Of a DNA stretch of 64,000 nt, positions 34,083 to 45,050 are shown piece by piece. This DNA comes from Acanthopleura granulata (taxonomy: Eukaryota > Mollusca > Polyplacophora > Chitonida > Chitonidae). The position numbers and the translations under genes are program-made. Numbering within the stretch: position 1 is the stretch's first letter; each line of letters opens with the position of its first letter. The stretch spans positions 620,001-684,000 of the forward strand of contig JABBOT010000034.1 of the NCBI GenBank assembly GCA_016165875.1, written 5' to 3'. Below the pieces are notes generated by a model. The model saw only the letters and a program-made list of their open reading frames with translations, did not search any database and was not told where the DNA came from.

Positions 34083-34470
34083 TATGTACCTTGATTAACT
34101 TGTACCAAGTTTGGTTGAAACGGGACAAACACTGTAAAGGTATTAGTAGCATTTTGAAAGAAATCTTAACATCTGCTGTATGAACAGACCGACTGACGGA
34201 CAACTGGTCATCAAAGTTCAATATCGGTACTACGATGTATGTATCTTGATGTAGCGTACACTAGAACCGATTTGCTTTGAAATCATACAAAAACGGAAGA
34301 GATAGTAACATTTTGAAAGAAATGCTTTCATGGTGGATAAAGGGACAGGGAGACGGATAACTAATCATTAAAAAGAAAAAATCGATATTTCAAATTATGT
34401 ATCTTCTGGTAGTTTTCACTTGAACCAACTTTTACTGAATTTGTACAAAAACTGTAGAGTTTTTACGATG
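34083..34470 (+). repeat. Three diverged direct repeats of about 150 bp
   Basis: Each unit has ATGTATCTTGAT-like, then a CTTGTACCAAGTTTGGTTGA-like and then an AACATTTTGAAAGAAATC-like segment, beginning near 34083, 34234 and 34394. Units 1 and 2 end in a GACGGA-containing stretch. The opposite orientation of this repeat occurs at 61600-62060. No long open frame. Confidence 0.55.
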
Positions 34471-35510
34471 ACAAAAAACCCACAGACAATGCCAGAGATA
34501 TCTGCTCCTTGCGCTTATCTAAAGTAGTATAATGTACATTTACCTTAAGCTATAAATTTTAGTTAAAAGCAGAGGTACATAACTCTGATAGAAGTGCCTC
34601 TGGGGCAAAGTACAGAGAATCAGACTCATGGATCCACAAACAAATAAACAATTGCTATATACCACCTTTCAAAAAACAAGGTCCACCAATGTTGAAAAGC
34701 TCTGCCTAAAGCCTAAAAGTCTCTGGGTGTATAGTCTGTAGCAGTTCAGCACACCTTTGCAGTGGACACTTGTACATGCATTTAAAAAATCCGTGAGAGA
34801 AGCAATCTTGGTAATCGTTTCCACTTTAATTCGTGTTAAGTTCATGCTCCCTCAGCCAGATCTGCCAGGATGTAGTCGTAGGCACTCGCCACATGCACTG
34901 CACCTGACAGGGTGGTAACGTGTACCATACAAACATCTTCCATCAAAGATAATTTCCACATTGTCACTGTTTCCGCATCAGCCTCATAAAGTTTGTGCTG
35001 ATGTAGGTCCATCTGTACACACTTCCTATGGCCTCCCTAAACCATATTCACCACTCTCCTGAACTATATGCCGAGACATATGAAAGAATATAAAGCATTT
35101 TAATTGTTAATATAATTCTGCAAAACGCTTGTTACATTTTTAAGTGAAAATCTGAATTACACATTAATTATAATTTTAATAAATTAATTTCTTGAGTATT
35201 TATGTCCATTCTTTATACCCTACTTAACAGTGTTACAGTGAAGGAAGTTGTCAGCTGTCACTGCAGGAAGCCTAAGTAAACCACTTATTTTTGAAACGTA
35301 ACAACGTGATGAATAGTTCCATTTGTGACACGATGAGTAAGATCAGGGCAAATGTCATACAAGTAAAATACAAACGGTCTTCAGCTGCCATTAATCCTCA
35401 TACACGGCCTAATCCGGGAAGGCCATATGGTATTGCTACCAAGGCCTCAGGAATAATTGTTTAAGTGTACTGTAATCTATATGTGCAGCAAGGTGAAGTC
35501 ACCGCACCCC

Positions 35511-35636
35511 AAAACCTGCAAATGATCGTGAGTTTCCCCCGGGTTTTACCCAGTATCCTCCTCCGACAATGCTGGCCGCCGTCACATAAGTGAAATATTC
35601 TTGAATACGGCATAAACACCAATCAAATAAATAAAT
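35511..35636 (+). repeat. SINE 3' half with (AAATA)n tail
   Basis: CCCGGGTTTTACCCAG, GCTGGCCGCCGTCACATAAG, TGAAATATTCTTGAATACGG and ACACCAATCAAATAAATAAA; the head is missing. Confidence 0.88.
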
Positions 35637-36195
35637 TGTTCTATAACTTAAATTAATTCATCAAATTATTACTGTCTCTGAGCTGGTCTGAATTGCTGAC
35701 CATTTCTATTTTTCATCTTTTCATAGAGGAAAAAAGTGTATTTTTCAGAAAGTGTTAAACACCTAATTTCGTACCTTAACAAGCATTTTCAGGGAGGTGG
35801 TGTGATTGCTTTGCTGCCCTGGAAGGAGCTTTAAATCAGTGTAACGCCTTTGATATTATAGGCAAAATGGTGATAAGTGTCCTTTGGAAGATTTCTCAAT
35901 CTAGGGTGATGTCCAAAAAGAAGACATGGATATCTTCTGCAACGACAATCTGAAATGAAAGGGGAGAAATACAATATATTAATTTACTTTTCAATAGCCA
36001 AATATTACGGGGAAATCTTGCATACATCTTCCAGTTGGTCAGTAATATTAATGTACCTCTATTACACAGATAGTTTTTATTCAGAATCAAGAATGAACAT
36101 TGCTAAATAGGTGGGTTTTGAATTAACAACTGTATTTTTCTCATAAGTGATAACAACTAAAATGCTATCCTGTACAAGAGAAAAAATGTGAACTA

Positions 36196-36464
36196 TTTAT
36201 TTATTTATTAATGTGATTGGTGTTTTACGCCGTACTCAAGAATATTTCACTTATACGACGGCGGCCAGCGTTATGGTGGGAGGTAACCGGGCAGAGCCTG
36301 GGGGAAACCCACGGCCATCCGCAGGTGGCTGGCAGACATCCCCACGTACGGCCGGAGAGGAAGTTAGCATGAGCTGGACCTGAATTCACAGCGACCGCAT
36401 TGGTGGAAGGCTTCGGGTCATTGTGCTGCGATAGCGCGCTAACCGACTGAGCCACGGAGGCCCC
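36196..36464 (-). repeat. Full-length tRNA-derived SINE with target duplication
   Basis: On the minus strand: GGGGCCTCCGTGGCTCAGTC head (A box), tRNA-like region, CCGGTTACCTCCCACCATAA body, GTATAAGTGAAATATTCTTG module and (AAATA)n tail. Flanks AAAATGTGAACTA (36183-36195) and AAAATCTGAACTA (36465-36477) match at 12 of 13 positions. The minus-strand 76-codon open frame at 36225-36455 is the SINE itself, not a gene. Confidence 0.93.
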
Positions 36465-37140
36465 AAAATCTGAACTAACTCAAAGAACAACATTGTTTTG
36501 GAGAGACAGTAGCACGTATCTGAGTACAAACAATGTACAGAGTTTGTTTTCAAACATGTTTACTTTTACTTCATTATACATAAAGCCATTTATTTTTATG
36601 TTATGTACACAATATAAAGTTTTTTTAAAGAACAAAAATATATTTTGTTATTAATTATGAAATTATGTTGGTAATGAAGCGGCAGGAAATTATTTACTAA
36701 AAAAAATATTAGAGCAAGAGCCTAGAGGTGTTCAAACACATGAAGTTAAATGGTGAAATTCTGAGTTTTGCGACTTTTTAAGCTTTACAGGGCATTTCAA
36801 CCGTCATATCCATAGGCTAGACATGTTTACTTTTCCAGAAAGAGATTCTTACTTTAGAACTTTATATTACATTTCATTTTGTTTTTTGTTTCAGTGGTAA
36901 AATCTTATTGATGGCATATGTGCCTCGCATGGCTTACACGTGCTTTGTTTACATATTCAATATTCAAAATTTTCCTACTTGTCCTAGAAAAATCCTTTTC
37001 TTGAAAAGTGACGTAACATAAAAGGTTTAAATTCTCAAGATTGATGTTGTTGCTGCACCTAGTTGCTCGTGCGCAATTCTGGCATAACATTTGCTGCGAG
37101 AATAACCTACCATAAATAACGATCCTTTGCCCCCAGAACT

Positions 37141-37220
37141 GTTTACTACCTTCTGAATTCGGATATATGTCGACTTGGGAGTTTACTACCTTCTGAATTC
37201 GGATATATGTTGACTTGGGA
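37141..37220 (+). repeat. 40-bp tandem duplication
   Basis: Bases 37141-37180 and 37181-37220 are identical except at one position (C/T in the ATGTYGACTTGGGA segment). The near-identity suggests a recent local duplication. It lies within a minus-strand open frame (36905-37231) with no recognised domain. Confidence 0.95.
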
Positions 37221-38261
37221 ATCTTATGCATTAAAATTTCCGCCGCATGCAGTTCCGTTCTGCACTGCTTGTAGACAACGCCATATGCGTGCGAGCCTTA
37301 TCGTGAAATTTCCACGTAGATGTAGCCTGTGATATAGGTCTATGCATGTCTGACCTTTGTGCAAGGCCATGCAATCGGTGACAGTACATGACAGCAAGCA
37401 GATCATAATATCAGTTTGATCAGCTCAGACTCTGTCTGTGTTTAACATAGCAATCAAGATTGAACACATTCATTATTCCTACATCCTGGAGTAAACCATA
37501 TAGCCGATTGCCATGAAAACGTCTATTCTGTGGACGAGTTTACCTCAATGGAAAATTCGAAAATTCATTTCTACAGCCTTTACAGGTGAATTGCACAACA
37601 GCAACAGTAAATGTTTCTACATATAAGTAGTTGGTTTTTGTGTCACCGTAGGAATGTGATACAGCAAAATCTTCCTTATGTCGAAAGGAAGACACGTCCT
37701 TTATTAATTCACATGTAAACATACACACACTAATTTAATTAAATGTCAAAACATGTAACCGGCCCTGTACAGCTGTATCCAACGTTAACAAGTAGGCGTA
37801 CACCCTCAGGGCTAGCACTAGAATTGTGCCAGGTTTACACTAAACAGGGGATTTCCTAAGCCGAGGTTGCTGCCACATGGTAGAGTAACGTCAAGACATT
37901 GCCTGACGAATATGCTTTTCACAGTGAATATCTGAAAATTGGAATAGCCAGCTGTAAACAAAAGCACCAACCCAGACTTTACAACTGCCATTTTTCCCTT
38001 CAAAATATTAAAGATTACACCATTGAACGACAAAACACCTGTAATGAATTACCGACAAACTTTTAATGATTGATTATACACCACCATTGCAAGAAATCCC
38101 CAAAAGTGTGTGTTAATACAAGAGTGCCCCAAGGAGGGGTAAAAAAGGGTTCTTTTTTTAATTACCTTTTTGTTAAATATCTAATTTAAAATTTCTGCAT
38201 ATTTTAGTCCATGTCATTGATATACAAGACAATAAGGCACAATAAAAAATGATCTGATAAT

Positions 38262-38450
38262 GAATGCATGAATGAATGATCGGCAATATCTCAGTCATAT
38301 CGTGGCGAGAACAAGGTGGAAACACAAGACAGTTCAGGTTTTAGATAGTGACATGAGAACATTAAAAAGAAAACAAAAATGTTCGGACATGGGTCAAAAT
38401 CAAGTAAGAAAACTAAAACACTCAAACGTATGATAAAGCCAGAAGTATAA
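38262..38450 (-). repeat. Family D repeat copy
   Basis: ATGAATGCATGAATGAATGA, ATATCGTGGCGAGAACAAGG, then AAATCAAGTAAGAAAAC and ACTCAAACGTATG follow the order of the copy at 58557. The GGCTTAACGCCAC core is mostly lost. Confidence 0.45.
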
Positions 38451-39212
38451 GAGGGTTTGTATCGGATTTCTTATGCTGACGTAGATCAAATATTAATTTA
38501 ACTTGTGAAAGACGCCAGGGAGGAGACTCCGGAAAAGAAACCGGAGCTTTGTCCTCCAGCTTGATGTTACCTTCCACAATATGGTCCCGAACACGAAGAC
38601 CAAAGGAAGAAATTTTGTTGGGACATTTATTATATTTATCTGCGTATGGTGGATTAAAAACACAGTCGTAGGCAGGGTTTGTTGGATGAGCTTTAAGCTT
38701 AGCGACGTATTGAAGGCTGAGTTTTATACGCGTGTGATATAAAGAAGGCTCATTAGCCTCTACTTATAAACTCTCTACTGGTGGGGTCCTATAGGCATCA
38801 AGGCTGAGCCTCACACCTTGGTGATGGACCGGATCCAACATTTTAAGATATGATTTCCTAGCGGAATCATAAATGATGGACACATAGTCCAATTTAGACC
38901 TCACCAGAGCACGATACAAATTAAGTAAAACTGATCGGTCATCACCCCACTCAGTGCTAGACGCGATCTTAATTATATCCAGAGCCTTTGTACATTTAGC
39001 TTTAAGCTTTTTTATGTGAGCTATAAAGGATAATTTACTGTCGAATATAACCCCCAAAAATCCATTTTCTCCAACAACCTTCACCGGCCCACCACAAAAT
39101 TTAAGCTCAGGGTCTGGATGAAGTCTGCGCTCACCCACGATCCCAGGCGCAGAAAATCCAAAACCATCGGCAACCGCCCACCTCCCGATCTTATTAAGAC
39201 AAAGCTGATAAA
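38450..39212 (-). pseudogene. LINE fragment: C-terminal part of a reverse transcriptase
   Basis: Minus-strand reading contains FLGVIFDSKLSFIAHIKKLK, the region after the catalytic motifs in Jockey/I-type reverse transcriptases, then LNLYRALVRSKLDYVS and the region continuing to TNPL. The open stretch (38764-39348) extends past the homology at its N-terminal end, which stops near 39212. The fragment matches 43600-44360 closely enough to be the same family. The catalytic YVDD region, endonuclease and RNase H are absent, and a stop follows VESL. It is a dead, truncated copy inside the candidate CACTGT element. Confidence 0.88.
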
Positions 39213-39639
39213 GGATTAGTCTTGTTATGTTGTGTATATGTAGTATACATGGAGGACATAAATCTAGGTACAGATCTGCCCATTTTCGACCAAATTTCAC
39301 ATAGGCATACATGTGGAAGTGAACCTTTTGTCGACCCCATAAGTGCATATTTGTAACAGTGTTAGGACGTTAAGAATTTACAATTGGCTTTTTTGTCCTA
39401 AAATTACGAAAAGGGATTTTACGTTGGGGTTAAAAAGTTAAGAAGTTTTAACCGTAAAAACGTATACATAGCATAAAGATTATCAAAGGCAAGCTGCTAG
39501 ACATATAATTAAGTCTTTGCGTTGAACAGATACTGACAAAGTGCTGTGATTAAGGCAAATCAGAATAGACTCAACGATATAAAATGTCGTTGGTATATCG
39601 CTTCAAATATGAAACTTAGGGTTGACTTTCTTGACCAGA

Positions 39640-39784
39640 TTTTGGTGACCAGGATTTTTATGGGTGTTGTGATTGACCACCAATTCATTTTTATGGTCAT
39701 CCTCTAAGTAACCATGAGTCTAATGATCACTCTCCAAGTAACCATAACTTATATGGCTGGACTGACCATATCTTCTGGACAGTG
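39640..39784 (-). repeat. Right-end array of GACCA/TGGTC motifs
   Basis: GACCACCAATTC, TTTTTATGGTCATCC, AGTAACCATGAG, AGTAACCATAACTTATATGG and GACCATATCTTCTGGACAGTG follow each other. Read on the minus strand this mirrors the left array at 33081-33330. Confidence 0.55.
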
Positions 39785-40290
39785 TAATCCGAGGAACTGA
39801 ATCCAAATATATGTAACCCCATTTATACGGGTTGCATAGTCGGAGTAACTAACCGGGGTTTAGAAACAGAGCAGTCCTGTTTTGATTCCACTTGTCCACT
39901 CAAATCGAGGAGTCGCTGCGACACGTCTGCCGTGTGGACGCAGCGTTACGTGTTGTTACCAGCAGATAAGAAATGAGCATGTGGGATGGAGATGTTATTC
40001 TGCCACATCGAACAGGTCGCGATGCACTCAGGACAATGAGTTAGGCCTACTGTGGTGTTCAGTAGTTCAGACTGTCTGGCAGTCGTGACAAATGCAGCAT
40101 ACGCAGGTATCGTCGCCAATGCCAGTGTACAGTAATACACTTATAAACAATTATTGCATTATTGTGATTTGGGTTTTCTTTAATATACAGTTAGATCTGC
40201 TTTATTTCCAGGCATGTGTGAATACTACAAAGGCCTTAATTAAAAAAATAATAACATGCACACACAACAATTATTTTAATTACTACTTAT

Positions 40291-40318
40291 ACTATTATAT
40301 ATATATATATATATATAT
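40291..40318. repeat. TA microsatellite
   Basis: About 14 TA units directly adjoining the 108-bp palindrome. Confidence 0.95.
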
Positions 40319-40424
40319 TCTGTCCTAAACGTGTTACATATGTCATTGCTATATATTCCAGTAATATATATATATATTACTGGAATATATAGCAATGACA
40401 TATGTAACACGTTTAGGACAGAAT
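40317..40424. repeat. Perfect 108-bp palindrome
   Basis: Bases 40317-40370 and 40371-40424 are exact reverse complements (54-nt arms, no spacer). Arms run from ATTCTGTCCTAAACGTG at the outside to a TA-rich centre. Pairing stops at 40316/40425. Transcribed, it would form a long hairpin; as DNA it could form a cruciform. Nothing suggests coding. Open frames across it come from the symmetric sequence. Confidence 0.97.
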
Positions 40425-40459
40425 GTATCAAATTTGACAAAGGTGTACCTACTATCACA

Positions 40460-40640
40460 GACAACACATCACATCCAGAAAAATGGTGATCAACCCATCA
40501 TCAAAAAGAGGTGACCCGCCCGTCACCAAAAAATGTTGATCATTAAAGACATTATTTCCAGCCATCACCAAACTTATTGACGAAGTGGTGAGGATCTTTA
40601 GTGATCACCTTTTATGGTGATCACCAGTTTCTGGTGATAA
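40460..40640. repeat. Array of GATC-centred hairpins (TGGTGATCACCA type)
   Basis: TGGTGATCA, GGTGACCCGCCCGTCACC, GTTGATCATT, AGTGATCACC and the 12-bp palindrome TGGTGATCACCA (40615-40626) lie within 150 bp. The look resembles the GACCA arrays at 33081 and 63170, but the core differs and no terminal repeat was found. Confidence 0.5.
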
Positions 40641-40840
40641 GTTGCATTTATCATTCGCGGCAAATCCACTTTGCCAGTCTCTGTTTTCGATGGGAACCAT
40701 AGCATTCCACTCGAAACTATTCTACACAGCATCGATGTACAATGCATTTACCACACTTATACCGCACAATATACATATCCGGTAAGCAATTCTTCTCTCA
40801 GTATGGAGCAAATGCTCCAGGAAAATGATGTCAAAACCAG

Positions 40841-40893
40841 TTTATTTTACTTATTTACTTGATCGGTGTTTTACTCCGTACTCAAGAATATTG
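40841..40893 (-). repeat. SINE 3'-end fragment
   Basis: TTACTTATTTACTTGATCGG then TGTTTTACTCCGTACTCAAG: only the tail and the last 30 bases of the 3' module remain. Confidence 0.8.
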
Positions 40894-41879
40894 GTTAAAT
40901 CCGTGGAAGAGTGTCGGGCTGCCGCGAGCTCAACCACAGACTTCAGCAGTGTTCGGTACGGCCTCATGCATGATTTCTATGTCCTTTTCTTCTACCTGAC
41001 TTTCATTAAGGGCTGCCATCACTCAGGCGAGTTCGAATAGGCAAACCAAAATAGTCTTTCGCGTATGCTGATCAGTAAGCTCCGAAATACGCTTTACCTT
41101 TTCGTCGACGCTTTGAGGCGGGTGCTGTCTCATGGATGTCTGTTCCTTCGCTGATTGAGAAAGTCCTTGTCAAGCGGAAACTATTTGCTGATCACGGATA
41201 ACCAAGTGGTCTATGGCCCCTGTAGATAATGACCACACATGCGAAGGAAAAAATTAACTGTATGGATCGGTTGCAATGGCTGGGCTCGAACAAGCTCTTC
41301 TGTTGCAGTTACTGTGGATGTTGAGGACCATACAAAAATACTTGAAATTACTGTAAGTAGTTAGCAAGGCTCGCGGCAACGTGATCTATGACTGGGTGGC
41401 GAAAGGATTCGAACTCCCTCATCTCTGTGGGCGTGAGATCTGAAGGTATCCTATCAGCTGTGCACCAGTCACAGGCCAACTCTCTAAGTTTGGCTCCAGA
41501 ATTTCATATATCAACTTGTTTCGCTAGAGATAATGGTTCCTGTCGATTTCGGCCATTTTCTGTCTGCACGAATATTTGACGGTAAATAAACGCCAGTATG
41601 TGGGCCATTACTTGGCTGGCTACACACATATATTTCATTTAATTCTGTTATATTTTGCTTGGCGTTAAACGCCATGATGATCAGTGGTGGAGAAATCTAA
41701 GGCGAACGGAAAAAATTCAAGGCTCATCTACTGAGCTGGCAAATCTCCTGGCTTGAAGGTTTAAGCCGAAATTTAGTTTCAAATATGTTGTTCCGCCTAA
41801 GATCAGCCATTCAAATATATAAAGTGTAAATGCGTTGTCATGATGACTAAACAGAACAGTTTCAAGGCTAAGCTGAACA

Positions 41880-42372
41880 GTTTCATGACAACTAAACAGT
41901 GCAACAAAAGTAAGTTTCTCCCAATACGTTGTTTGGTACCTCCAGTCACATGTACCAGATCGCAATGAAATTTTGCGCACACTATTCCAGTAATCAGGCA
42001 GACGTGGTATATCAAGGATTAACGTGAGGGGCAGTTCTGCGCTAATGGCCATGCGCAAATTGAAAATCGGCCGATTTTGAAAATTTCATAAAAGGAGTCA
42101 ATCAGATTTTTCACCACCAAATTTTGATTTCATCACAAAATTCGATCATTTTTACTTAATGAACATTGATTATCAATATCGTGTGTATACGCCACGAGGT
42201 CGTATTACATTTCGACAATGCGCTCGCATTGTGTTGATGAGGCGTGCGATCCGGCGTTGCGCCCTGATTACCGGGATAAAGTGTGCAAAATTTCATTAAA
42301 ATCTAGTACATATCACGCGAGATATCGAACAAGGGTTTTTTTGGAGAGAGGGGCTTACTTCTGCACCGTTGA
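41880..42372. repeat. Foldback element with about 120-bp inverted arms
   Basis: The reverse complement of about 41880-42010 contains CTGATTACTGGAATAGTGTG, then CAAAATTTCATTGCGATCTG and GGAGAAACTTACTT. Bases 42255-42372 contain CTGATTACCGGGATAAAGTG, CAAAATTTCATTAAAATCTA and a GGCTTACTT-containing end. By eye the arms are about 70% identical over roughly 115 bp, separated by about 245 bp. The minus-strand frame at 41717-42058 runs through the left arm and is not supported as a gene. Confidence 0.6.
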
Positions 42373-42604
42373 TATGACAGCATTATCTCAAAGGACACGG
42401 GGACGAAAATCGCGAAATCAAGAAATGTAGAAACAAGCCTTTAAGACGCACGGGAGAGACGGCAGTGACCTGTTGGATGAAGTCCATGTTACACCCTGTT
42501 ATGCAGTAATGAACGAGCAATGTAATACTCGCCGTGTGTTGTAATAGTATTTCCGCGTTATGTGATATCGCTGTGTAAAGAACAGAAAGACAAATAAATG
42601 GCGC

Positions 42605-42830
42605 AGGTAACTGAAACAAAGAATGAATGATTATGGCTCTACATCAGCAATTTTCATCCATATATCTTTAAAGCACAAATCGGTATGTGGTTTTCAAGAA
42701 AAAAATGTGAACATGTGAAACAAATGAAAAAGACAAACGTGTTTAAAACCAGGTAAAACAACTGAACCTCGGTTAAAACTCGAAAACCACAATAGTTTTT
42801 ATAGCTCTAATATGTATATATCAACTATAT
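42605..42830 (-). repeat. Family D repeat copy
   Basis: GAATGAATGATTATGGCT, then AAAAAGACAAACGTGTTTAA, AAAACTCGAAAACCACAATA and GTTTTTATAG match the copies at 17850 and 58557 in order. It abuts the 3' end of the LINE copy. Confidence 0.5.
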
Positions 42831-42869
42831 ATTTTAAGGAGTCAAGGACAGCGACGCTGTCAAGTCAAA

Positions 42870-43575
42870 TCAGAAGTCTACTGTGTAGAATAATGGACGA
42901 GTATGAGCAAAGTTCACCCAGTCAACAAGGATGTGTCTGATGACGTATTGCGCATCACATCCAACACACTCAGGAGCACTACTCCCATCCAGTATAAAAT
43001 TGTGTGTTACGCGAGAATGCCCAACACGGCATCTTGTTAAAACTACTTGCTCGCTGCGAGACAAACAAAGAGTATAAGAATTATAGCCTATGACAGGGTG
43101 AATGGCATGCAGTTTGTTATCGACTTGCAGGTCGCATTCATCCTGCCAAAGGCGACGAATATATTTAAGAATTTTGGATTTAAAATCAGTATAAGTAATT
43201 TTGATCAGCTTTCTCTTCCCTGTATACGACTGAGTTTCCATGGATACCAATATGACTTGCTATCCAACAGAATATATCTCTACCTCTTCCAATCAGTTTT
43301 CAATGAATGCTAATATTTCCAGAATTAATGGGTTTTTAACTTTATTATTCGCGCTTCTCAAAAGGCAGGATAACGAGTCAGTGCATATCACACCTTTCTG
43401 GGCATGCCCAAAAGAAACACAAGACAGGGCCAGGAGATTAGCTCTGGCCTCGGCTGAGAATATTGAAGATGTGGATGGAAGGCAAGGAGAACTGACACGT
43501 TGTTCTATGACAGCCGACACCGAGACCCTATCCCCATCCATTGACCCGTTAGTATATGTAAATTTATAATCCGAA
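42870..43575 (-). pseudogene. LINE RNase H domain and C-terminal Cys/His motif, broken
   Basis: Minus-strand frames 43293-43541 and 42870-43250 together cover the domain. Visible parts: TNGS at about 43547-43558, where the first catalytic Asp (normally TDGS) is Asn; IFSAEARANLLAL with the catalytic Glu; VICTDSLSCLL with the second Asp. After a break comes WQDECD and CVGCDAQYVIRHILVDWVNF, a Cys-Cys-His motif whose last expected Cys is Trp. The frame shift between the pieces and the altered residues indicate decay. Confidence 0.8.
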
Positions 43576-43584
43576 TAATTAGCC

Positions 43585-45050
43585 TTGATTTCAGCAAAAC
43601 TTTGCCGAATTATCAGAGGATTCGTATTTGCATTGTTATGTTTACCTAAATCAAATATCTATTTATGTTGTGGAATGAGCCAGGAAGGAGACGCCGGAAA
43701 AGAACCGGGAGCTCTGTCCTCAAGCTTGATTCCGCCTTCCACAATATGGTCCCGTACACGAATACCGAACGAAGGGATCTTGTTAGGACATTTAGTATAT
43801 ATGTCTTCACATAATGGATTGAAAACACAGTCGTAGGCAGGGTTTGTTGTGTGTGCGTTAAGCTTTGTAATATATTGAAGGCTCAGTTTTATACGTCTGT
43901 GATGTAAAGACGGCTCATTAGCCTCCACGTGTACACTCTCTATTGGTGAAGTTCTAAAAGCTCCTAGGCTGAGCCTCACACCTTGGTGATGGTCCGGATC
44001 CAAAATTTTAAGATAAGAATCCCTAGCGGAACCGTAAATGATGGACCCTGTGTCCAATTTAGGCCTCGCCAGAGAACGGTATAAATTAAGTAAGACTGAT
44101 CGGTCAGCACCCCAATCGGTGCTAGACACGACCTTAATTATATCGAGAGCCTTTGTATATTTAGCTTTAAGCGTTTTAACATGGGGTATAAAAGACATCA
44201 TGCGATCAATCATAACCCCTAAAAATTTTCTCCTACAATCTTGACTGGCTTACCACAGAATTTAAGCTCAGGGTCTAGCTGAAGTTTCTGATTATCGCAG
44301 AAATGCATACCTACGGTTTTGTACGTAGAAAATCCAAAACCGTTGGCAACTGCCCATTTCTCGATTTTATTGAGACAAAGCTGCATTCATATTTTTCATA
44401 TTTTATTCATATTTTTTGCAGGGTAGCATATCCGGAAATCATCTACATATAAAAAACCCTCAGTACCAGATGTTACTGTTTGAGCCAAGCTGTTAATTTT
44501 ATGCTAAACAGTGTTGGTGAAAGGATACTGCCCTGGAGCACCCCCATTTCCTGCTCATGGGAGTCAGAAAAAGTGCACCCCACCCGTACCTTAAAATGAC
44601 GAGCAGATAAAAATTTAGGTATGAATGATGGTAAGCGACCTTTTAAACCCATATCAGCAAGGTCTTATCAAATACCATATTTCCATGTAGTGTCGTAGGC
44701 CTTTTCGAGGTCGAAAAATATCCACACCACATGTTCATTGTTCAGACGCAGCTGGAAAGAGCTATCGGACGGTAGTTATTTACATCACTGTGATCCTTTC
44801 CCGGTTTGGGGATCGGGATAATACACACCTCCCTCCACGATGGAGGGAAATTACCAGTTATCCAAATATCATTAAGTAAGTCCAAGAGAGTCTCCAATAG
44901 CTCAGATGGTAAATGGTTCAGAAGCGTATAATATATATTATCTGGGCTGCACGCAGTATCGTGTGCCTTGTTTAATGAAGCCTTAAGCTCCTCAATGGAA
45001 AAGGTTGGTTTATGATCATCTAAATTGTAAGAAGAAAAAGGCAATGTCAT
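43585..45050 (-). pseudogene. LINE reverse transcriptase domain, broken
   Basis: Frame 44742-45050 holds the N-terminal part, ending IPKPGKDHSDVNNYRPIALS. Next comes DLEKAYD (motif A, 44692-44712), QGSILSPTLF (motif B, about 44510-44545) and an intact YVDD (motif C, 44438-44449), but in shifted frames with stops. The stretch of roughly 60 residues usually lying between the NYRPIALS and DLEKAYD blocks is missing, indicating an internal deletion. Frame 43659-44213 carries the following region (KALDIIKVVSSTDWGADRSV) as far as the RNase H linker. The catalytic aspartates survive, but the gene is dead. Confidence 0.9.

Larger units (their letters stand above)
33081..39784. mobile_element. Candidate large DNA transposon with CACTGT ends
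   Basis: The left end starts CACTGTTAGCC and reaches ATATGGTCA at bases 14-22; the right end read inward starts CACTGTCCAGAAG and reaches the same ATATGGTCA at the same offset. Both are flanked by TA. Each end carries repeated GACCATAAA / ATGGTC motifs (33081-33300 and 39640-39780), like subterminal transposase-binding arrays. CACTG ends recall the CACTA/Chapaev group, but those usually duplicate 3-4 bp rather than TA, so the superfamily is open. No transposase was recognised in the 6.7-kb interior, which holds SINEs and a LINE fragment. Two separate elements that each lost one end would look similar. Confidence 0.4.

Noticed and set aside
36225..36455. 76-codon minus-strand open frame, near-identical to frames at 52780-53010 and 17571-17831
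   Set aside because: These are translations of the same tRNA-derived SINE in several copies. The shared peptide reflects repeat DNA, not a gene family.
40276..40467. Open frames on both strands with tyrosine/isoleucine repeats
   Set aside because: They are produced by the TA microsatellite and the palindrome.
41717..42058. 113-codon minus-strand frame
   Set aside because: It crosses the left arm of a foldback element and shows no conserved domain.
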